Assembly (NCBI GenBank): GCA_022572335.1
Contig: JACZWD010000063.1
Span: 1-11,893 of the forward strand
DNA: 11,893 nucleotides
Reading direction: 5' to 3'
Origin: Pseudomonadota bacterium
GTDB lineage: Bacteria > Pseudomonadota > Alphaproteobacteria > Rhodospirillales > 2-02-FULL-58-16
Below the pieces are notes generated by a model that searched no databases, was not told the origin of the DNA, and saw nothing but the letters and a program-made list of their open reading frames with translations. The stretch's first letter is position 1. Every line of letters starts with the position of its first letter. The position numbers and the translations under genes are program-made. Shown here in pieces: positions 7,057-11,893 of the stretch.

Positions 7057-8262
7057 ATGGCATCCGAACCACCCTTGACCGGGATCACGGTCATCGAGCT
7101 GGCCCACATCATGGCCGGGCCGGTGTGCGGCCTGATGCTGGCCGACATGGGCGCCGACGTCATCAAGGTGGAGAAGGTCCCCGGCGGGGAGGATTCGCGG
7201 CGCTTCCTGCCTCCCGACATCGACGGCGAATCCGCCGCCTTCATGATGCTGAACCGCAACAAACGGGGCATCGCGGTCAACCTCAAGCACGAGGACGGCA
7301 AGACCGTGCTCAGGCGGCTGCTGGCCACGGCCGACGTGGTCATCGAGAACTACCGCCGCGGCACCATGGAACGCCTTGGCCTGGGGTACGAGACCCTGAA
7401 AGAGGACAATCCCGGCCTCATCTATTGCGAAATTTCGGGCTTCGGCCGTACCGGCCCCTACCGCGACCGCGGCGGCTTCGACCTCATCGCCCAGGGCATG
7501 AGCGGGCTCATGAGCATCACCGGCGAAGGCCCGGGCAGGGAGCCGGTCAAGGTGGGCGCTCCGGTCACCGACATCACCGCCGGCATCCTCGCCGCCATGG
7601 GCGTGCTCGCGGCCTATCTGCACCGCCTGAAGACAGGGGAGGGGCAGCGCGTCGATACCTCGCTGTTCGAAGCCGGCATCGTGCACAGCTACTGGCAGTC
7701 GGCGATCTGCCTGGCGACCGGCGAATCCCCCGGCCCCATGGGATCGGCGCACCCCCTGAACGCGCCGTACCAGGCATTCCGGACCGCCGACGGCTGGATC
7801 ATCGTGGGCGCCGCCAACCAGGCCAACTGGCTCAAGCTTTTGGACGTCCTGGAGGCGCCCGGCATCGCCGGGGACCCGCGCTTCGCCGACAACGCCAAAC
7901 GCATGGAAAACCTGCCGGCGTTGGCCGAAGCGCTGGGCAGGGTGTTCCCCGGCCGCACCACCGCCGACTGGTTGCGGCGCCTGGAATCGGCGGGCGTCCC
8001 CGCCGGGCCGGTGTTGAGCATCGGCGAGATGCACGCGGACGCGCAGACCCTGGCCCGTGACATGATCGTCGAAGTGCCCCACAGCCGCCTGGGCGCGGTC
8101 AAGACCCTGGGCACGCCGGTCAAGTTTTCCGCCACCCCGGCCGGGGTCCGGCTGGGCGCGCCGGTGCTCGGCGAACACACGCGCGAGGTCCTGGGCGGGT
8201 GCGGGTACTCGGACGACGAGATCGACGGGCTGGCCAAATCGGGCACCGTCATCGTCGCCTGA
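7057..8262 (+). CDS. class III (CaiB/BaiF, formyl-CoA transferase family) CoA transferase
   Basis: A 401-residue member of family III, which moves CoA between carboxylic acids through aspartyl-CoA thioester chemistry in the cytoplasm. The N-terminal block PLTGITVIELAHIMAGPVCG, the GADVIKVEKVPGGED segment (33-46), NRNKRGIAVNLK and YCEISGFGRTGPYRDRGGFD (123-142) are hallmarks. Asp172 in GAPVTDITAG corresponds to the catalytic aspartate (Asp169 of formyl-CoA transferase), and GEGQRVDTSLFEA follows. Full length. The start at 7057 gives the family N-terminus, but the ribosome binding site is poor (GAGAG about 8 bases upstream) and the inverted-repeat element ends only 14 bases before the ATG. The acyl donor and acceptor are not predictable. 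The crotonase upstream suggests that it activates an acid that the crotonase then acts on. Confidence 0.93.
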   Translation: MASEPPLTGITVIELAHIMAGPVCGLMLADMGADVIKVEKVPGGEDSRRFLPPDIDGESAAFMMLNRNKRGIAVNLKHEDGKTVLRRLLATADVVIENYRRGTMERLGLGYETLKEDNPGLIYCEISGFGRTGPYRDRGGFDLIAQGMSGLMSITGEGPGREPVKVGAPVTDITAGILAAMGVLAAYLHRLKTGEGQRVDTSLFEAGIVHSYWQSAICLATGESPGPMGSAHPLNAPYQAFRTADGWIIVGAANQANWLKLLDVLEAPGIAGDPRFADNAKRMENLPALAEALGRVFPGRTTADWLRRLESAGVPAGPVLSIGEMHADAQTLARDMIVEVPHSRLGAVKTLGTPVKFSATPAGVRLGAPVLGEHTREVLGGCGYSDDEIDGLAKSGTVIVA

Positions 8263-8274
8263 GCGGGCCGCGGC

Positions 8275-8299
8275 CGGCGGAACGCGGCGCCGTTCGCCG
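8275..8299. terminator. hairpin after the CoA transferase gene
   Basis: CGGCGGAACG (8275-8284) and CGTTCGCCG (8291-8299) form a 9-bp stem with one bulged G and a 6-base loop. It lies 12 bases after the stop codon and just before the promoter-like sequence of the next operon. There is no U-tract, so intrinsic termination is uncertain; it may only stabilise the 3' end. Confidence 0.35.
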
Positions 8300-8310
8300 C
8301 CGACATTAGA

Positions 8311-8340
8311 TTGATTGTAAACGGTCCGGTGTCATATAAG
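8311..8340 (+). promoter_or_regulatory. candidate promoter of the selenium transporter operon
   Basis: TTGATT (8311-8316) and TATAAG (8335-8340) with an 18-base spacer, or CATATA (8333-8338) with 16 bases, lie in an AT-rich island between GC-rich stretches. Transcription would start near 8347, leaving a leader of about 135 nt before the proposed GTG start. Confidence 0.5.
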
Positions 8341-8344
8341 GCAG

Positions 8345-8482
8345 GGGCACCGGGCAGACGCGATTGTGCCCAGGGGGGGCCGAAAGCGAAAGGCCGGGGG
8401 GTCAAGGTCAAAGCCACCGGTCAGGCCCGGAGCGCCCGGCAGCCGCCCGGGGGATATTTTCATTCACCGGCAAGGCGCGGAC
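8345..8482 (+). promoter_or_regulatory. GC-rich, possibly structured 5' leader
   Basis: Between the promoter-like sequence and the binding-protein gene lies a leader with several possible stems. GGGCAC (8345-8350) pairs with GTGCCC (8366-8371). GGCC (8378-8381) pairs with GGCC (8392-8395) around a purine-rich loop, and further CCGGGC/GCCCGG-type segments follow. It matches no riboswitch class that I recognise. Such stems also arise by chance in DNA this rich in GC. Confidence 0.25.
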
Positions 8483-9370
8483 GTGGGTCAAGGGCGGAAA
8501 CCGTTGGGAAATTTCATCCGGAATATCGCACTCTCGGCCATCGTGTCGGTGTCTTTCGTTAGCGCCGCGCTGGCCCAGGCCTTCGTCTTCACGGCCGTTC
8601 CCGACGAGGACGAAATGCGGCTGCGCCAGCGCTTCGACAAGGTCGCCGTCTATCTGACCAGGGAGCTCGGGGTGAAGGTGCGCTACATTCCGGTCAAGTC
8701 CTATGCCGCGGCGGTCACCGCCTTTCGCAACAACCACGTGCACCTGGCCTGGTTCGGCGGCCTTGCCGGCGTTCGTGCGCGGCTGCTTGTGCCGGGGTCC
8801 GAGGCCATCGTCCAGGGGTACGAGGACCGGTTTTTCATCACCTATTTCATCGCCCACGCCAGCACCGGCCTGCGGCCGGCGGACGGTTTTCCGGCGGGCA
8901 TCGCGGGCAGGACCTTCACCTTCGGCTCCAAGGGCTCCACCTCGGGGCGCCTGATGCCCGAGTTCTACATCCGCAAGCACCTGAAGCAGGCGCCGGCCAA
9001 GGCCTTCGCCCGGGTCGGTTTCAGCGGCGATCACTCGCGCACCATCGCCCTCGTCCAATCGGGCGCGTACGCGGTGGGCGCGGTGAACTTCAAGGTCTGG
9101 GCGAACGAGATGAAGGCGGGGCATATCGATCCGGCCAAGGTGTCGGTCATCTGGAAGACGCCGCCGTACCCGGACTACCAGTGGACGATCCGCGGTGACG
9201 TGGACACGGTGTGGGGAAGGGGCTTCAAGGCCCGCGTCACACGGGCCCTGCTGGACATGACCGATACGGATCTTCTGGCGTCGTTTCCGCGCAAGGGATT
9301 CGTGCCGGCGAAAAATTCCGACTACAAACCGATCCTGGATGTGGCCAGGTCCATCAAGCTGATCGATTGA
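8483..9370 (+). CDS. PhnD-like periplasmic binding protein, putative selenate/selenium oxyanion ABC transporter
   Basis: A 295-residue binding protein of the phosphate/phosphonate/phosphite (PhnD) superfamily, acting in the periplasm. The signal peptide is plain: basic GRKPLGNFIRN, a hydrophobic core (about 14-29) and an ALAQA cleavage site near residues 31-33. The mature start FVFTAVPDEDEMRLRQRFDK, then VKSYAAAVTAFRNNHVHLAW (71-90), PGSEAIVQGYEDRFF and the anion-binding FGSKGSTSGRLMPEFY (148-162), match my memory of the branch annotated as putative selenate-binding. The SelD-associated oxidoreductase downstream agrees. The GTG at 8483 is chosen to give a normal signal peptide; TTG at 8504 (288 residues) is an alternative, and the ATG at 8366 would bury the signal peptide. 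The stop overlaps the ATPase start (TGATG). A phosphonate or phosphite ligand cannot be excluded. Confidence 0.88.
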   Translation: MGQGRKPLGNFIRNIALSAIVSVSFVSAALAQAFVFTAVPDEDEMRLRQRFDKVAVYLTRELGVKVRYIPVKSYAAAVTAFRNNHVHLAWFGGLAGVRARLLVPGSEAIVQGYEDRFFITYFIAHASTGLRPADGFPAGIAGRTFTFGSKGSTSGRLMPEFYIRKHLKQAPAKAFARVGFSGDHSRTIALVQSGAYAVGAVNFKVWANEMKAGHIDPAKVSVIWKTPPYPDYQWTIRGDVDTVWGRGFKARVTRALLDMTDTDLLASFPRKGFVPAKNSDYKPILDVARSIKLID

Positions 9371-10026
9371 TGCCGATATTCGACCTCAAGGACGCCAACG
9401 CCGGCTATAACGGCCGCGCCGTGCTGAGCAATGTCTCCCTGCGCATCGAAAAGGGCGAGCGCGTTGCCCTGGTCGGGCGCAGCGGCGCCGGCAAGTCCAC
9501 CCTGCTGACGCTGCTGTACAGCCAGCGGCGCCGGGGGTCGGCGCTGATCCCGCAGGATCCGGGGCTGGTCAAGACCCTTTCCGTGTTCCACAACATTTTC
9601 ATGGGCCGCCTGCACCGCAACGGGGCCTGGTACAACTTGCGCAATCTCGCCCGGCCCATGCGCAGGGAGATCGAAAAGGTCGAGCCCATCGTCGCCTGCC
9701 TCGGGCTGGAGGACGAGATGTTTACGCCCGCCGGCGAGCTTTCCGGCGGCCAGCAGCAGCGCACGGCGGTGGGCCGCGCGCTGTATCAGCAGGGCGACGT
9801 GGTGCTCGGCGACGAGCCCGTTTCGGCGGTCGACGGCCACCAGGCCCGGACCGTGCTCGACGCCATTGCCGAGGCCTACGAGACCGTGGTCCTGGCCATG
9901 CACGATGTCGACCTTGCCCTCGCCTATACGGACCGCATCGTCGGCCTCAACGGCGGCCGCGTGGTCATGGACGAGCCGTCTGCGGGCCTGACCCGGGGCG
10001 ATCTGGATTCCCTTTACCAACGCTGA
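9370..10026 (+). CDS. ABC transporter ATPase, PhnC-like, compact
   Basis: A 218-residue cytoplasmic ATPase that powers the importer with its neighbours. Walker A is GRSGAGKST (36-44), the Q-loop is Gln62 in IPQDPGL, the signature is LSGGQQQR (124-131), Walker B with catalytic Glu is VVLGDEP (144-150, E149) and the switch histidine is H178 in AMHDVDLAL. Only about 20 residues separate Walker A and the Q-loop, roughly half the usual number, so the beta-subdomain hairpin that normally carries the 'G.i.vdG' segment is missing. All catalytic motifs are intact, so the protein should work; the trimming may be a trait of this transporter branch. Its start codon overlaps the stop of the binding-protein gene, and the permease starts 2 bases after its own stop. 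Tight translational coupling is likely. Confidence 0.92.
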   Translation: MPIFDLKDANAGYNGRAVLSNVSLRIEKGERVALVGRSGAGKSTLLTLLYSQRRRGSALIPQDPGLVKTLSVFHNIFMGRLHRNGAWYNLRNLARPMRREIEKVEPIVACLGLEDEMFTPAGELSGGQQQRTAVGRALYQQGDVVLGDEPVSAVDGHQARTVLDAIAEAYETVVLAMHDVDLALAYTDRIVGLNGGRVVMDEPSAGLTRGDLDSLYQR

Positions 10027-10028
10027 CC

Positions 10029-11513
10029 ATGCGGCGCTCGGAAAGGGTTTCCACCAGTTTCGGATTTCTCGGCGTCGGCCTGTTCTGTCTCGTCTTCGCC
10101 GACCTCTCCGTGTCCACCCTCGATCCCTGGCAGGAGATGGCGCGCATGGCCCGGGGCCTTGTCACCCCGGACTTCCTGGCCGTCGACCGTCTGGGCGAGG
10201 CGCTTTTGCAGACCCTTGCCTTCGCCCTCCTCGGGGTGGCGCTTGGCGTGGTCGCCGGGTTCGGCCTCGCCCTGGTCTTCCATGTCCGGGTGGTGCGCTG
10301 GGGCTGTGCCTTCGTGCGCGCCATCCACGAGCTTTTCTGGGCCCTTCTGTTCCTGCAGATGCTCGGGCTGACGGCGCTGACGGGAATCCTCGCCATCGCC
10401 CTGCCCTATGCCGGCATATTCGCCAAGGTCTATTCGGAGATTCTGGAAGAAGCCGGCCCCCGCGCCGCGGACACCCTTCCGGCCGGCAGCGGCATCGTGT
10501 CCGCCTTTTTTTTCGCCCGCCTGCCCGACGCCTTCGTCCACCTCAAGAGCTACACGTTCTACCGGGTGGAATGCGGGCTGCGTTCCAGCGCGGTGCTCGG
10601 GTTCGTCGGCCTTCCGACCCTGGGGTTCTATCTGGAATCGGCGTTCAAGCAGGGGCATTACTCCGAGGTGTCGGCTCTGCTCTTTCTGTTCTACGTGGTG
10701 ATCGCCACGCTGCGGCTGTGGATGCGCCCGCGCCTGATCCCCGTGTACCTGCTGATCGCGCCCTTCGTCCTCGCCGGCGGGGCCGAGATCTCGCTCGACA
10801 ACATCGTCCGCTTCTTCACCAACGACATCGTTCCCTATCCCCTGAGAAGCGCGGACGTCCTGGATATAACCGCGTGGACCGCCTTCGGGACGTGGACGTG
10901 GGAGCTGGTGGCCGACCAGGCCCTGCCGGGGATCGTCGCCACCCTAGTGCTGACGCAGATCGCGCTCGTCGGCTCGGGCGTGCTGACCCTGGTTTTTTTC
11001 CCCCTGGTCTCGCGCCGGTTCCTGGGCCCGGTGGGGCGCACCGCCGGCCACGCCTTCCTGGTGGTCGTCCGCTCGACGCCTGAATACATCCTGGCCTATG
11101 TCCTTCTTCAGTTCTGGGGGCCGTCCATGTTGCCGGCCATCGTCGCCCTGTCGCTCCACAACGGGGCCATCATCGGGCACCTGGTGGGGCGCTTCAGCGA
11201 CGAGCTGGCGCTCAGGCCGGACCATCCCCGCGGCCTCGACCTGTACGCCTACGAGGTCGTGCCCCGGGTATACGGGCAGTTCCTCGCCTTCCTGTTCTAC
11301 CGGTGGGAGGTGATCCTGCGGGAAACCGCGATCCTCGGGATTCTCGGCATCCAGACCCTCGGATTCTACGTCGACAGCGCGATCGCCGAAATCCGCCTCG
11401 ACCGGGCGATGTTCCTGATCGTCATCACGGCGCTTCTCAATATCGCCGTCGACGGCCTGTCGCGGGCCATCCGCGCCCGGCTGCGCCTGGCCACGACGCC
11501 CGAAATCCAATGA
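10029..11513 (+). CDS. ABC transporter permease, two PhnE-like halves fused
   Basis: A 494-residue inner-membrane protein with two permease domains in one chain. The first (about 55-230) has hydrophobic stretches near 60-85, 98-135, 185-202 and 214-230. The second (about 297-482) repeats the order: QALPGIVATLVLTQIALVGSG, FLVVVRSTPEYILAYVLLQF, LSLHNGAIIGHLVGRFSDEL and AILGILGIQTLGFYVDSAIAE. The first-half counterparts are RAIHELFWALLFLQ, ALPYAGIFAKVYSEILEEAG and SSAVLGFVGLPTLGFYLESAF. The paired 'G..TLGFY..SA' ends show an internal duplication, so one polypeptide replaces the usual PhnE dimer. One more membrane segment opens the protein (11-28), and a linker with further hydrophobic segments (236-255) joins the halves. 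The gene follows the ATPase stop by 2 bases. Selenium-oxyanion transport is inferred from the binding protein and the SelD context. Confidence 0.9.
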   Translation: MRRSERVSTSFGFLGVGLFCLVFADLSVSTLDPWQEMARMARGLVTPDFLAVDRLGEALLQTLAFALLGVALGVVAGFGLALVFHVRVVRWGCAFVRAIHELFWALLFLQMLGLTALTGILAIALPYAGIFAKVYSEILEEAGPRAADTLPAGSGIVSAFFFARLPDAFVHLKSYTFYRVECGLRSSAVLGFVGLPTLGFYLESAFKQGHYSEVSALLFLFYVVIATLRLWMRPRLIPVYLLIAPFVLAGGAEISLDNIVRFFTNDIVPYPLRSADVLDITAWTAFGTWTWELVADQALPGIVATLVLTQIALVGSGVLTLVFFPLVSRRFLGPVGRTAGHAFLVVVRSTPEYILAYVLLQFWGPSMLPAIVALSLHNGAIIGHLVGRFSDELALRPDHPRGLDLYAYEVVPRVYGQFLAFLFYRWEVILRETAILGILGIQTLGFYVDSAIAEIRLDRAMFLIVITALLNIAVDGLSRAIRARLRLATTPEIQ

Positions 11514-11536
11514 CACGGGGTACCCTCCGGCCGCGG

Positions 11537-11570
11537 TCCCCGGCGCCACCATTTGACGCGGCGCCGGGGA
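11537..11570. terminator. perfect 11-bp hairpin between transporter operon and selD-type gene
   Basis: TCCCCGGCGCC (11537-11547) and GGCGCCGGGGA (11560-11570) pair perfectly around a 12-base loop; GG (11535-11536) with CC (11572-11573) can extend the stem past a bulged A. It starts 23 bases after the permease stop. No T-run follows, so it may be a Rho-independent-like stop without U-tract, an mRNA stabiliser or a regulatory site. The rest of 11514-11637 shows nothing clear. Confidence 0.5.
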
Positions 11571-11637
11571 ACCGGAACAATCGGACCCGCGGCACGCGGA
11601 TGGTGGCCGCGCACTCTTCGGACGAGGCGGGGACAGG

Positions 11638-11893
11638 GTGAAAAACGGGCACGGAACCATCGTCAAGGACCTGGTCCTGCTCGGGGGAGGGCACAGCCAT
11701 GTGGCCGTCCTCAAGCGGTTCGGGATGAAGCCCCTCGCCGGCGTCCGGCTGACGCTGATCGCGCGCGACGTCCACACGCCCTATTCGGGCATGCTGCCGG
11801 GCTATATCGCCGGCCATTACGGGTTCGACGACGCCCACGTGGACCTCCAGCCCCTGGCCCGGTTCGCCGGGGCGCGGCTGTATCAGGACGAGG
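11638..11893 (+). CDS. selD: N-terminus of SelD-associated FAD/NAD(P) oxidoreductase (probably fused to SelD), cut by window end
   Basis: The first 85 codons of a pyridine nucleotide-disulfide oxidoreductase-like protein. The FAD-binding Rossmann motif DLVLLGGGHSHVAVLKRFGM (11-30) is followed by VRLTLIARDVHTPYSGMLPG (36-55), YIAGHYGFDDAHVDLQPLA and RFAGARLY. This pattern, especially GGGHSHV and TPYSGMLPG, is that of the domain found in front of selenide water dikinase (SelD) in many bacteria. Whether SelD is fused here cannot be seen. SelD makes selenophosphate from selenide and ATP for selenocysteine and selenouridine synthesis; the oxidoreductase domain may supply reduced selenium, a point that is not settled. 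The GTG start at 11638 has GAGG/GGGGA about 5-10 bases upstream, and no usable upstream ATG in frame is seen. It lies 124 bp after the permease gene, same strand. The symbol assumes the fused form. Confidence 0.8.
   Translation, partial: MKNGHGTIVKDLVLLGGGHSHVAVLKRFGMKPLAGVRLTLIARDVHTPYSGMLPGYIAGHYGFDDAHVDLQPLARFAGARLYQDE

Noticed and set aside
6775..8178. 467-codon minus-strand frame opposite the CoA transferase, running through the MITE-like element
   Set aside because: Antisense shadow; the part over the element is low-complexity Arg/Ala/Pro with no transposase motif.
8366..8482. ATG start at 8366 for the binding protein
   Set aside because: It would place the signal peptide about 50 residues in, behind an Arg/Lys/Pro-rich stretch; GTG at 8483 gives a normal export signal.
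11571..11640. Selenocysteine insertion (UGA with SECIS) in the window
   Set aside because: No in-frame UGA inside a conserved gene was found; all TGA stops coincide with normal family C-termini, and the hairpin at 11537-11570 is not inside a coding frame.

Overview
The window is GC-rich and densely coded, with short spacers and protein sequences of proteobacterial type. The style fits an alphaproteobacterium, perhaps a member of the Rhodospirillales. That placement is an inference from sequence character; no rRNA or marker gene is present to confirm it.

Left part (1-8262) carries five metabolic genes. An amidase-signature hydrolase (201-1538, +) converges on a large FAD and iron-sulfur D-2-hydroxyacid dehydrogenase (1547-4474, -). 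That gene is divergent from a serine-glyoxylate type aminotransferase (4679-5902, +), and the two share a 204-bp promoter region. Next, on the + strand, come a crotonase/enoyl-CoA hydratase family enzyme (5999-6778) and a class III (CaiB/BaiF) CoA transferase (7057-8262). A non-coding element of about 264 bp with near-identical terminal inverted repeats of 34-41 bp separates the last two; it looks like a MITE or IS remnant. Its left end touches the stop codon of the crotonase gene. A second long inverted repeat lies at 12-105, upstream of the amidase.

Right part (8263-11893) is most simply read as a selenium locus. A promoter-like sequence and a GC-rich leader of roughly 135 nt precede three tightly packed genes: a PhnD-like periplasmic binding protein, a compact ABC ATPase and a two-in-one fused permease. 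This resembles the ABC transporter type annotated as a putative selenate transporter. After a 124-bp gap holding a perfect 11-bp hairpin, the window ends in the first 85 codons of an FAD/NAD-dependent oxidoreductase of the kind usually fused to, or found beside, selenide water dikinase (SelD). Together these suggest uptake of selenium oxyanions and conversion to selenophosphate.

No tRNA, rRNA, CRISPR array or intact transposase was seen. The candidates for something less described are the MITE-like element, the palindrome at 12-105, the structured leader of the selenium transporter and the overlapping divergent promoter region. No completely new system is evident.
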